From assembly GCA_033557465.1 (NCBI GenBank), contig CM066033.1, positions 1,307,115,519 through 1,307,179,518 of the forward strand: 64,000 bases of DNA, read 5' to 3'. Numbering within the stretch: the stretch's first letter is position 1; each line of letters starts with the position of its first letter. Positions 32,272 to 44,258 of the stretch are shown here, in pieces. The DNA comes from Ichthyophis bannanicus (lineage: Eukaryota > Chordata > Amphibia > Gymnophiona > Ichthyophiidae). The notes below the pieces were generated by a model, which was not told the DNA's origin, searched no databases, and worked only from the letters and a program-made list of their open reading frames with translations. Position numbers and translations under genes: made by a program.

Positions 32272-33885
32272 AAGTGTAGCATACTGGTTAATACAATGAC
32301 TGCTGAAACAGGGGTCATGAATTTGATCCCCCAGTGGGCGTAATGAATAAGGGTGGCCAAGGCAAATCCTTTTCCTGCTTGAAACAGTCCAACAATCTGT
32401 GCTGACAGCTAAAAATACCCGCACCCCAGTGCCATAACCTAATGCACCTTTTAGGGCGCACCAGAAGGCACATCCTAAACCACCTCGTCAGCCAAGGCGG
32501 GTTATAATGTGCCCCACAGGGCATGTCGAAAGGCTGTCAACTCCCAAGGCACCATAGTAGTTGCCCCATAAGCTGGCTGAATCTAATGTGTGGCTAAAGA
32601 TGCCCCAAGGATGTATAGGTGACTCAAGAAATGTTGGCCAAGGGCAGTAAGGTCCCCCAAGTTGAAAAGCAAGAAAGGTATGGGCCAAACACAGATGTAA
32701 CCCTAACACTACACAGAGCACCAAGGAAAGACAATGCACAAGTGATGGAAGGAAGTAGATCTGAGCTGATGGACCAGCCAAATCTGTGTCCAGCCCATGT
32801 GGCAGTTGGAAAAATGGACAAACATATCGGGGGCAGCTGTAGCAATGCACAGGGTGATGGTGATGTACCATGCAACAATGACAGTGTGTGGCAGAGGATG
32901 GGAAGACATGTCCAGCAGAGGAGGTAGAGGTGGCAGGATAGGTGCAATGACAGGAGGACAGAGGAGTAGGAGTGCCATACAGAGCACACACAGGAGAGGC
33001 AACCAGGAAGAGCTGCAATGCAGAAACGTGTATCAGTGCAGGACATGGGATAGCAGCTTGCACATCAGGGCAGGACGGCACACAGCTGGCAGACACACAT
33101 AGATGGACAGAAGCATGGTTGGCAACTGTGATAAGGGTACAATGTGCTAACAGCAAAGATCTGCACAGATATGACTGTTACAGGAATGAAAAGTAGCTGT
33201 GCAGGACAGGCATACAAATCAAAGACAACAGAGAGGAATCAAACCTATGACCATTAGCACAAATGGCAATGCACAAACCGGTAGGCCACACCACCAACAT
33301 GAGGTCATTAGCAAAGGCTGCATACAAGAAAGGGCATCACACAAGAAGCCTGCTGCCTGCCAGGATAGGCAAACCTCCAGCAGTAACCATGATGGAATGC
33401 ACAGGCAAATCTGGTGTGTACAGATCAGATCACAGTCTGTAATTGGGACCAGTGCCACATATAACTACATGCACACACACAATGAAATGTTATGCAGTGG
33501 ATACAGCATGCAAAAGAGGAAAGAACCTAAATCCAAAGGGTGGCCAAATATGGAACAGAACAGGAGCATCTGAGAATTGAACCTGCAAACAGGTGTGCCA
33601 CAGACCAGCTGAACCACAGCAATGCCAATCCCCCAAGCAGACTGCCATGTAAACACTACAAAGAAAGAGACATATGTAACAGCTAATATGTGATGGATAG
33701 GCAGCACAGAGGGCGCACTTTGGTGTACAGTGAATGGTTGGAAGGGTGTATGCATAGGTGATGAACCTGCCGGTAGCTCATGGTCAGGTTAGCACAACAG
33801 AAATAAATAAGCAAACCCCATGTGGGGATCAAACCTGCAACCTATGGTGTTACAACACATGTCCATAACCACTAACCCAAACAAC
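32272..33885. repeat. Four tRNA-like A/B-box modules
   Basis: Module 1 (plus, about 32272-32338): TAGCATACTGGTTAA and AATTTGATCCCCC. Module 2 (minus, about 33225-33305): TGGCCTACCGGTTTG and AGGTTTGATTCCTC. Module 3 (minus, about 33560-33640): TGTGGTTCAGCTGGTC and AGGTTCAATTCTC. Module 4 (minus, about 33812-33885): GGTTAGTGGTTATGG and AGGTTTGATCCCCAC. Each has tRNA-like box order and spacing, but the sequence between boxes differs. They look like diverged tRNA-derived units with type-2 Pol III promoters. I cannot confirm tRNA folding or isotype. Confidence 0.5.
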
Positions 33886-33889
33886 CACA

Positions 33890-36800
33890 GCAAGCACAAT
33901 GCAAAAATATTACCTCAAAGGGAATGTGTGTATGGGAACCTGTAACACCCAGTGATGTGGCAAACGGCTGGCAGATACACAGCTGCCACCGTACAAGGAT
34001 GTGAGCACAGGTGGGCCATATACATGACCAGGAAATCAATAAATACGTGTGTCAGTGTGATCAAGCAGCAGCAGAGACAAATGTACGTCCAACACATATT
34101 TTTATTTTGGTTAACCATCACAGATACTGTAGATACCGCCTATTATAATATTAAGGTGAGTGGATAACAGGGGAAAAGTTGGAAACACATTTTGCAGGGC
34201 AGCAACCCACATGTTACAGAAAGGTCACTGGCCCATCTACAGATGATGGGCAGGAGAGATAATGTGCATTGGGTGCATGGTATGCAGTATGCACTAGCCC
34301 CCCACCCCCCACATGCTGCTGCATGCCCCAAATGCGTTAGTTACATATGTGTGCATGTAGACAGTAGGCGGTACATGATGAGGGCCCAACACAAACCAAT
34401 CATGATCTGTTCATAAAAACATATCTGTCTGCCAACACAGGAGACACACAAATGAAACAGCATATGTTGTTAAAAGTAAGAAAGTGTAAACAAAAATATC
34501 AAAATATGTTACAGCTGTCACATAATGCCTGATATAGGAATCAAAGCAGCAACAATATAAACCAAAATAATCATCAAATGCACAATGAGAATATGCTAAC
34601 AGATAGCAGAGGCACATGAACACAGAGAATTCAAATGAAACAAACCGCAGAAACATGCAGAGACAACACTATGCAGAAGGTCCCCCTGCACTGGTTGGTG
34701 TGGATACAGTGTCTGTACACATATATCACGGTACATGGAATGCACAAATGAAGGAAGAAAATGGACACTCACACTACCACACTCCAAATATAACGGGGCA
34801 ATGTGAGTGTCGTTACCTCAGGGGATAAATAGGACTGTGCAGACATGCAATGCTAGGTTTGTAAATCAATGCAGAGCGTCATGTCTGTACAGTAAACAAA
34901 CACAATAACCTGTATATAGAGATGGAAAGAAATGTCAAACATGTTACAGTAACCCACACAGAAGCCATATTGCTACATTCTGTGTTGCACCAACATAGTC
35001 AGTCACATGCACATGCACTGTGTACGTTGAAACATGATACAGTGATGCCACACATGCACTGTAACCCCCTTGGTGAGTGCAAACATCAATCTAAGATGTT
35101 GGTGTGCAGTAAAGTGGTATGGTGGCAATACCCTGTCATGTTCAAAGGGAGGGTAGGTGGACATGGACAAGGGGACCTCTCCATTGCTCCCCCTGTGCCA
35201 CATGCATGGCTGTATGCTCGTGTTGAACCAAACAGATGAGCATATCCTGTGTTCCATGTCACACACATGGGCAAAACACAACAACACAATGTCATAAGGA
35301 TGTACAACATACAGCGACAATGTTAGTCCCTGCTGCACACATGGGGACCAGTACACAGTGTCCACAGTGCAAAGGGTGTCTGCAATCCAACAAGTCACAT
35401 TAAGACTGTCCTTGAAACCCTGGGCAGGCATAGTCAAGTGTGACATCCCAATATGCCACAGTACTGGAAAGGTCATGTGTGTCTCCTGCGATGAACACGA
35501 CACCCAGCCAGAACACGGCAGCAACGGTGTGTTGGACAGGCCTGTCATGCCCAAAGTAGCAGTCCAACAATAATACTGTCCATCCTAGGCATGTGTCCCA
35601 CTCGCAGAGGTCAAACATCCTATGGCACCATTTCCCAGGGATAGTTCCATGGTGTTGTTGTGTCCTCCAACAGGTGGGTGATGGTGATGCTGGATGCACT
35701 GTAGTAGATGTGCTTTGTGTGTCCTCTGCCCTGTGTCAGAAGAGGATAAACAATGTATTGGTATGCTGCTTGCAACATTACCCCAAATTGCAGAGAGTCA
35801 AACATCAATATGTACATAATGAAACGTCACACAACCAAACATAACATGATCACAACACAGAACACAGTGCATGTTGTGGACATTTGGAATTGGAACCACA
35901 GACGAGGGGGTCACATGGATATGGTCATGTCCATGCCCATGTTACACAGGCGTTTCACAGCTCCACCCCATGTGCATCAGCGTTCGTGTACAGAGACCCA
36001 ACATGAAATGTCCATTTAACAAACAGTAAATCATTAACATGTAAAGACTGATGTCTTTCCCAAAAGACCAAAGGTGCAACCTACTGTGTGTTTGCATCAA
36101 GTGTCTGTTTGGGATCCCCTGAGGCTCTCAAAAGCCACAACACGTCACAGTGAAGGGAGAAGATGTCATTGAAATGTGTCGAATCACCGTGTCCCCATGT
36201 CCAGTAACTGTTGATGCATGTCCACATTATGGCGATATCTGTGATACAAAAATGCTGTCGAGCAGTGGTCGGTCAGCTCACAACACACAACACATGTTCA
36301 CAAGGTAAACAGCAGTAAGGTAGAGATAGCACAGTCACCACCACTCCCCAGGTGTACAGACCCCTCACACCACATGATAATGCAAAATTCCTGCATGCTG
36401 TATCATCACATAGCCAACCCAAAAACACACACCCACACAGTATGCTAAGGTGAACATGCCAGCAGTAGCATATGGCCTGTATGTGCACAATTGGAGAATA
36501 GTGGAGATAAAGGCTTGTCAAATGCAATGATACACTGCTGTTAGTTGATGCTACAATGTCAGGAAAGGGTGTACATGCAGCCCACCATCCGAACACCTAG
36601 GACCTGCACACACACGCAGCTCTGTTGGACGTGTCCCAGAGACAGTATTGGAGAAGATGAACTGGCCAGAAACACATGTGGATATGTGTGCCAAAAGCAA
36701 CGTACGGGGGTGCAGGGCAAAGAGGTGAACAACAACATATGTACAATATGACAGATCACTGCAGACATGTGCTCCCCCTGACTGTCGTCACAGACAAAGT

Positions 36801-36949
36801 AGCTGTAAGTCCACCTACCCCAGACTACTGCATGTTGGATGATGTGCAGTCACCTGCCAATGCACCACCGCACCAGGAGGGTCACCAAGTATGTCCTGTG
36901 GATTGAGAAACACAAGAGAAACATACATATGTCATGTTGTAGCTGTGCA
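33890..36949. other. Harbinger interior, no gene seen
   Basis: CA/TG-biased sequence with many short open frames rich in Cys, His and Met on both strands, a by-product of composition. No domain or splice-supported exon was recognised. Downstream exons of the nuclease gene would be expected left of 38540, but I could not identify any. Confidence 0.45.
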
Positions 36950-38495
36950 ACACACACTGCACCTTCATGTCCTCAGCTCGCAGACCCCCCCCCCCAAGAT
37001 CCTTTACAGACTGACTGTTTCCCATCACACTGTACATATTCGTTTCATGTTAAAGTTATCACTGAAGTGTGTGTGGCAAACTACAAGGGTCCGTACTCTG
37101 TCCGTCCCCTTCCTCACCTCTCCGCTGCTGTAAAAAATGTGGAACAGAACTGTCTCTTTGCTACCGTGTCCCTGCTCGGCTCAAAGGCCGCAGTACTATC
37201 CTGTGTCCCCCATATCGCTCTCACTGCCCCTTCAGTGTGTGTTCTGGTGTCTCAATGTCCTCTGCTACCCTGCTGTCAGTACCTGTAACACAAGGAAATA
37301 TCCAGGGGCTCCTTCCTTATCCTCTGTCGATATACATTTCCTTGGTGTGTCTATCTCTTACCTTGACTTACATTACCAGCTGTGTGCTGATGAGATGCAA
37401 ATATATCTCTCGATGCCTGAGTTATGTCTGCCAAACCACACCCCGAAGTCTGCTTGCCACCTGACATTGATGGCTGCATGTCATCCCACTGTGTGAAATT
37501 GATAATGGCAAAGCATGGATATCCTATATGTGCACCTAAACCCTCCCCTCCCATCAGAGCGTCTTTGTGTGTATGGCCATAACTTCCTTTCTCTAGGGTC
37601 CACAATGTAGGTGTTGTCTTGGACTGCACTCTTTTCCTCTACACACATAGTTGAGGCTTGTGGTTTATGTCTAGATGTCATAAGCTATATTTCCCCAGTC
37701 CTCCCTGAAAGCACAACTAAAACCCAAATCCCCCCCCCCCCCCCAATCAGCTCCCAGCTTGTCTACTGTAACCTTCACCTTGCTGATCTGGCCTTGAATC
37801 ATCTCTGTCTGCCTGAAAATATGCAACAGTGCACTGCATGGCTATTCTACAGCCACACACATAATGGCAATAATACTCCCCCTGTCAGGACACCTCACAG
37901 GTTCCCTATCCGTCTATGCATCCATGTCAAGGCTACGTGCTGACCTATATATGCAGGCACACTGTGGTGTTGCAGTAACTTCCCTTACTGATCTCAAATA
38001 CCAATAATCCAACTACTACTCAGCATGTATATAGTGCTACGTATCACATGTAGCGCTATACCGAAACAACTAACACACAGTACCTGCTCATCAGAGCATA
38101 CCAACCAATCAATCACCTCATATTACAAAATGCGAAACACACACGTCTAGGCAACTGGTCCCATCTATGGGCCGCTCTCCTACTGTTGACCCCATACTAC
38201 ATGCCTTTCACCTTGCTGCACCCAAAGCCTCAAACTAACTACCTGTGGCTGTACAGCAGCCCCTATCCCAATCAGCCACAAATCATGTATGACAGCTTAC
38301 CACCTCCCACAAGCCTACTACTCCCGACACACATAATCCACCTCCACCCGCTGTTGTGCCCTGCTCACATCTTCTGTGTTTCAGTCATGACTAGATTGTA
38401 AGCTGGGATAGCCAGGCAGTGTCTGTTACATGTCAGTGCAGTGTTGCATCTTACTGCTATTGGAATACAAATGTTCACTAGTAGTAGTAGTACAC
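36950..38495 (+). pseudogene. Degenerate L2-clade LINE
   Basis: The plus strand reads CADEMQIYLSMP at about 37385 (a mutated YADD block), then QLVYCNLHLADLALNHL and later RFPIRLCIHVK, following the L2 order. The tail at 38385-38495 has GACTAGATTGTAAGCTGGGA and (TAG)n. An antisense copy of the same tail sits inside at about 38010-38110. Stops and frame changes are frequent. The insertion lies just downstream of the nuclease gene. Confidence 0.65.
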
Positions 38496-38538
38496 ACATT
38501 TCTAAACAAATGTATGTGGCAACATATGCGGTACTTAC

Positions 38539-40141
38539 ATGAAAAGACCTCCTCAATCACCTGCCGCCTGACTGCTGTTCCCTCACGTGTGTCACCACGG
38601 CCACATACAGGAGGGCACATAGGATCATCCTCCAGATCCTCATTAATTTGGACAGGGATATGGTGCCTGAGAGCAATTTGTGCAGGATGCAACAGAGAAT
38701 AATGATCTCTGCCACAGTCTGTGGTTTGCATTGTAAGGCCCCGCCTGTCCTATCCAGACACCTGAAGCGACTCTTTAAAACGCCAAAGGTGCGCTCTGTG
38801 ATGGAGCAGCTAGAGGCATGGGTCTCATTGTAACTCCTCTCTGCACGAGTCCATGGTTGACGCACAGGGGTCAGCAACCAGGGGTGACACCCATATCCTG
38901 AATCACCTGCAGAAAGAGATGTGGAACATTAAAGCAGGAGCTGATCTCCACCCAAATGGACACAAGTATGTACGTGCAAACCAAATGCACAAAACATCCT
39001 CACAGAAACATATGACATCACATGATGGGACACCACAACTATGCATCAGCGTGTGAAGTTATAACACACAAAACAAGGGGTAGGTGTACGGATTGCAATT
39101 AACCTAATCTGTAACCACTACACAAATGCTAGCGTCAATTCTACCATCATCACACAGCACCGTAGCAAGGTAGAGCTGGAGGGCACTACCCCCCCCCCCC
39201 CCCAACGTTAGTTCACACACAGACAGATGAGACACACACACACAACTAGGGATACACTTCAAAGACAGACATGTGCACATACGGTTAGTCACAGGATCAC
39301 CATGTGCATGTCAGAGATGAGAAATACACACCCAGCAGTATACAGTCCTCATACTGGCCTGCCTCAAATTGTCTGAATAGTGCCGAGTGATGCAGGATAT
39401 AGGAGTCATGGGTGGACCCTGCAAACCTAGGGACCACATTCAGAATATGCATATTTGCATCACATACAACCTGAACATTCAGGGAATGGTAGTGTTTGCG
39501 GTTGCGGAACACTACCTCCCTGTCTCTAGGCGGGACCAGGGCAACATGTGTGCAATCAATAGCTCCCATCACGTGTGGTATCCCGGCAAACGCCTCCACT
39601 GTTGCCTAGTGTTGGGAATGGCAATATAATTCCCCACCCGGCTGATCATGGCACGCAGTACCTGGTGGAGACAGCGTGAGAAGGTGAGGCGGCTCATGCC
39701 ACCCACTGCAGCCACAGATGATTGGAAACAGCCAGAGGCAAAGAAATGTAGGGCACCAAGGAGCTTGATCAAACCCGGTATGGCATGTGACCAACCAGTC
39801 AGGGGCTCGAGGTCAGGTCTTAGATCCTCATAGAGATCCCTAATAGCCCCCATGCTCAGGCGGTAGAGGGAGATGACTTGGTCCTCATGCATGCCCTGGA
39901 GCTGGGCCCTGGGCCTGTAGAGGCAAGGCTGGCGAGCCTGCAACTCCGCATGCCTCCTGCACCGTGCCGGCACAGCCCCTGCCTGTCCTGCCCCCACAGC
40001 TGCAGGTCTGTGTTGCAGCAGGACTACACCCATGCCCTGTGCCTCAGCCCCATGGACACCATCTCCCCCGTCAGGCAACCGCAGCCCCTGCTCACCTCCC
40101 ACTGCACATGCAGCAATCACAAAGCCCGCCATAAACTCCAC
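38539..40141 (-). pseudogene. HARBI1-type PIF/Harbinger DDE nuclease
   Basis: Exon A (40141-39332) has YRPRAQLQGMHEDQVISLYR, LLGALHFFASGCFQS and LTFSRCLHQVLRAM, then VMGAIDCTHVALVPP (first Asp) and FAGSTHDSYILHHS (second Asp). A canonical intron (39331-38907, GT...AG) leads to exon B, with GYGCHPWLLTPV, ETHASSCSITERTFGVLKSR (catalytic Glu) and LCCILH. One-base frame losses at about 39605 and 38680 disrupt it. A donor at 38538 suggests a further exon. This enzyme cuts and joins Harbinger ends at TWA-like sites. Catalytic residues are kept, so the damage is recent. The ATG is uncertain; a later one may be used. Confidence 0.88.
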
Positions 40142-40235
40142 CCCCCCTCAACTCTTCTAACTCGCTCAAACTCAGACATTCACCTCACCAACCTAGCCAC
40201 ACACCTCCCCCACCACACACCAACCCAGCCACATT

Positions 40236-40849
40236 ACCACACCACCACTCACGAACCCAGCCACTCCCTACGACACCTGCCTCTGACACTCTCCTTGCTT
40301 CACCAACAACCAACAGCGCACGCCTTCTCTCCCTCGCCTGCACAAACCCCTCAATGTGTACCAGGTGTGCATGTGTATTTATAGGTTTTTTACATTGCGT
40401 GCGTTGCGCATGCACAGTGGCGCGAGCATGTCAGCTGCACACGTTGCGCATGCACCGCAAAGACGCGGAAGGTGCATGCGCAGGACACCATGTTACACAT
40501 GCACTGCATGTGAGCGTGAGACATGCGCATGTGCTGCGTGATGTGACGCGCATGTGCCAAGCATCACGCACAGCGCATGTGTAACATGGTGTCCCGCCCA
40601 TGCACCTTCCGTGTCTCTGGGGCACATGCGCAACGCACGCAGCCGACGTGCTCGTGCCACTGCTCATGCGCAATGTGCACAACGTAAAAAAAACTATAAA
40701 TATACATGCACACCTGGTACAAGTTGAAGGGTTTGTGTAGGTGAGGGAGAGAAGGCGTGCTCTGTTGGTTGTTGGTGAAGCAAGGAGAGTGTCAGAAGCA
40801 GGTGTGTCATGGAGAGTGGCTGGGTTGGTGAGTGGTGGTGGAGAGTGTC
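40236..40849. promoter_or_regulatory. Palindromic divergent promoter
   Basis: About 300-bp arms mirror each other around 40541. Both sides carry TGCACACCTGGTAC, GAGGGAGAGAAGGCGTGC, TGTTGGTTGTTGGTGAAGCA and GCAGGTGT. A TATAAATA box occurs on each strand at mirrored positions (plus 40695-40702, minus 40383-40376). They lie 312 bp before the SANT gene start and 242 bp before the nuclease ATG. The central 310 bp hold about eight CATGCGC/GCGCATG motifs. This would drive both genes from one region. Confidence 0.75.
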
Positions 40850-41006
40850 AGAGGCAGGTTTGGTGTGGAGAGGTGTGTGGCAAAGCAGGCGAGAGAGGAG
40901 GGGAGGCGAGGAGCAGGCAAGAGAGACAGGAGCTGAGTTGAGGAGCAGGCAGCAGGGAGAGGAGGTGGGGCGAGGAGCAGGTGTGAGGTGTAGCCGAGGA
41001 GCAGGG

Positions 41007-44000
41007 ATGTGTGACAGGGAGGGAGAGGGCACAGAGGGCAGGGAGATGGAGCGACAGGACATGGCAGGAGGGGAGGAGGGGGGGCCACCTGTTCAGCAGG
41101 ACCCAGAGCCGGCAGGGAGTGTTGGGCCTGTGGTGGTGGCTGCAGGCCCATCGGGTGTGTCGCAGCCCACACAGGGGCCACCTAGTGCCAAACGAAGGCG
41201 TATACCGGTGCCAGCTGAGGAACGGAGGAGGGCTGTGAGATTCAGTCAGCAAGAAAACCACATCCTGCTGGCCAGTGTGTTGGAGCGGTATGAGGTGCTC
41301 TATGGCCGGCTGAGCAACAGCACCACTGTGGCAACACGTACACATGTGTGGGAGGAAGTACAGGAGGCCGTAGCCCAGGCAGGGGACCAACCAGGGGACC
41401 TGGACAGCCTGAGAAAGAGATTCAATGACATTAAGCATGGTGTCCGTGCACACATGGTGGCGGAGAGGCAACATGCCATGGGCACCGGTGGGGGTGTCCC
41501 CTTTGCCCCAACTCTCACACCCCTGGAGCAGGAGCTCGCAGACCGTCTTGGGCCCATCTACCTGCATGGACTGCCAGAAGCACTGGACACCGCCCATCCA
41601 CAGGCAGGTAGGTATGCACCTTACACCTTGCTGCTCCTTACGCTTGTAATAAACGTCCTTTGTCCATGCATCAGGCATCTTCTTTGCCCCTCCTCACATT
41701 TGAGTTCAAAGCTCATATTTTTGCCTCTGCCTTTGGCTCATGAGTGTGCTGTTCTCAATTCCTCCCCTTTTTAATTTCACCTTTCTGTCTTCCTCTCACA
41801 CTTGTTCCTACCTCCTTCCTTTGTCCTGTCTCCCCTGCTCTTGTCTCTTTGCTCCTGTTCCAAACCTGTTTCCACACCTGTTAGTGCTCTGTCTTTTTAG
41901 ATTATAAGCTCCATTGAGCAGGGATTGTCATTTTTGTGTTTCCACTTTTACAGTGCTGCGTGCGCTTGGTAGCGCCCTATAAATGCTTCATAGTAGTAGT
42001 GGAGTAGTAGTAGATATGCAGGACACGTACAGGGCATGCCCAAGCACATGTGGCACATGGAGGGGATTGGTGGTGGACCATGTCCTGAGAGCATGCGTGC
42101 CCTAACACAGGCAACTGTGGGGTGATGACACAGCAGCACATGGCAGGGTAGGTACAGGGTGTGTGTGACAGGTACCTGGGCCTGTGTGCATGATAGACAA
42201 AGTCCTGAATGTAGTCGAGGACCGCAATGCAGTGGAGAAGCAGGGGGCGTGGCGGACAAGGCCCATATCTGTTTGAACACTGCATACATCAATGGTCCAG
42301 AAAACAGACATGCAAAGCACAGAGGGTTAAGCTGCATAGCAACATTTCACAGCACTACAGATCAGCAATGTAACAGTGATGTAAAGGACCTATCTGAGGA
42401 GTGGCTAATGATATCCCACTGTAATCAACGAGCATCACAGCATACATGAGCAGCAATGTAACAGTAAAGAGCCACATTGGGATATCATTTGACAGTACTC
42501 AGATAACCTCCATGGATCCGGTTTACATTGTTGCTCTCTAGTGCTGTGAAGTTTGGCTGTGCTACTGGACCCTCTGGGCCTTTCATATAGGTGAGTTTGG
42601 CCACTGATATATGCAGAGTTCATGTGATTACAGGGCTTGTCTGTCCTTTGAAGTACTCCTCCTCCTAAGGATATGTGGTTGGGGGACTAACTGAGGATTG
42701 ATTTCCTCTAGAAATACTGTTAAATAAAATAAATAAAATAAAATACTATTGGAGTTATCCTACCCAGATTGGTCAAGCGTTCCTTCCTCACATATGGCTT
42801 ATGAGGGCTTACATTTAGTTATTTTTTTGTGCCTACTCCATTTGGGGTGTGTTCATCATTACCAGCCTGCGTCCTCTGTCCCCCTGAGGTCTACTTGCGA
42901 AAATAGTACCTGGCATATAGGTCACAGTCAGTCATCATGACCTCTGCAGCCAGTCACCATACCTCTGCAACCAGTCACCAAGCACATTGTACATGGGGAG
43001 ACATACAAGAGGGACATACAACTAGCCCAGAACACATTGTCCTGTGGGTACCCACACACACCACCAAAACACCTATGACATCTGTATGCACCTACCGACC
43101 CAGGGACATATTCCAGACCACTGACAGGGAAGGGACTAACGCATGGTGATGATGTAGACACAAACAACGGCAGAAAACACACCACACACATGTCACACAC
43201 TTAACACTCTGTTGGGGCCCACATATAGTGGGGGTACCCCACCCACCCTCACCAGACATTGGAAGGCACATTGCCACACCCACACCAAATGCACATAGCG
43301 CAACCACCACAACACCTAGGAGCAGTCCTTATACACATCCCGCAGTGACACACACACATTCCCATACACCCACACACGGTGCAACCCCATACCCATCAGT
43401 GCTCCACCCATCCCCCCAGACACCCCACCACACCCATGGAATATGGGATAGCTGTCCACCCACACCGCACAGTGTCTTGCAAAGCGGAGGGCCCCCATAC
43501 ACGTCTGGCTGACATGGACACATCCTGCAACACCTAAAGTCCATACCACTCAGGGCAATGCAAGCATATTGCTCACACACACAATGACGCCACACAATCC
43601 CAGTCAGGACTCCCACATGCGCCACGGCCACATGTATTGCTGAGGACACTTCCAAGGTCAGGCAGACAGTCCATACCTGATACTGCAGATAGGGGGGCGT
43701 AGCACTCAGCACACCATCCCCCATACACCGCATCCCATGTGGCACAGCTACACCCTGCCAGGCACAGCACACTGAAGGCACCTGTGCTGTCCTTATTGTA
43801 GGCGCACCAACAGGCGGGCACAGGCAGACAACACATTGTTTTTGGCGGGGATGTACTACACAGGTGTACATAGGTGCACTGCGCAAACTCATCTGTGCTG
43901 TGTACCCTTTCCCAACCCCCAGGTGACTACAGGACCATGGAGGCACATGAGGAGGAAAATGTGGCAGGGCCTCAGGAAGGTGAGGGGCCAGAGGCCGCAA

Positions 44001-44258
44001 TGTACGGGTACACCGCCAGCAATGGCGAGGGCACAACAGGAAACAATGTGCTGGCCGAGACAGAGGACACACCACCAGATGTCAATGCTACAGTGGGGGC
44101 CACTAGGCACAACTCACAGCCTCTAGAGGGTACGGAGATGGAGGGGAGTCACCACACCGTGCAGGCACCAGGGACATCAGCCACCCCTCCCACAAGCATG
44201 GCTACAATCTTGGCAGAGCTGCGGGCCCACAGTGCCTCAGCAAGGCACGATGCCGAAG
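41007..44258 (+). CDS. Myb/SANT-like Harbinger accessory protein (gene 1)
   Basis: Exon 1 runs from ATG 41007 to 41607 and exon 2 from 43923 to 44258, joined by a GT...AG intron in which an L2 sits. Residues 78-160 form a trihelical Myb/SANT-like domain: VRFSQQENHILLASVLERYE, VWEEVQEAVAQAGDQPG, LRKRFNDIKHGVRAHM, then GTGGGVPFAPTLTPLEQELA. A basic KRRR at 62-65 could be a nuclear signal. The fold resembles NAIF1 and Harbinger Myb-like proteins, which bind element ends and help import the nuclease. The frame is open across both exons, and a donor at 44259 shows that more exons follow. The 3' end was not found. Confidence 0.78.
41612..42015 (+). mobile_element. L2-type LINE 3' end in SANT intron
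   Basis: Opens with CTTGCTGCTCCTTACGCTTG and CATCAGGCATCTTCTTTGCC, the L2 C-terminal coding region. It ends with TTATAAGCTCCATTGAGCAG, GTAGCGCCCTATAAATGCTT and (TAG)n. Its start is within a few bases of the exon 1 donor but leaves GTAGGTATG intact. Confidence 0.8.
42016..43922. other. Intron of SANT gene 1
   Basis: Non-coding. About 42300-42420 and 42465-42605 are diverged inverted copies sharing TTCACAGCACTA and AATGATATCCCA. An A-rich (AAATAAAATAAAT)-type tail ends at about 42745. The remainder to the acceptor (CCCAACCCCCAG at 43911-43922) is CA-rich with no exon recognised. Confidence 0.55.

Noticed and set aside
32488..33156. 222-codon Cys/His-rich minus-strand frame
   Set aside because: Composition artefact of CA/TG-rich Harbinger interior; four other frames are open over the same bases and no motif spacing is regular.
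38539..40141. Domesticated host HARBI1
   Set aside because: Two frame changes, an L2 just downstream and surrounding transposon ends show it is a transposon copy, not the conserved host gene.
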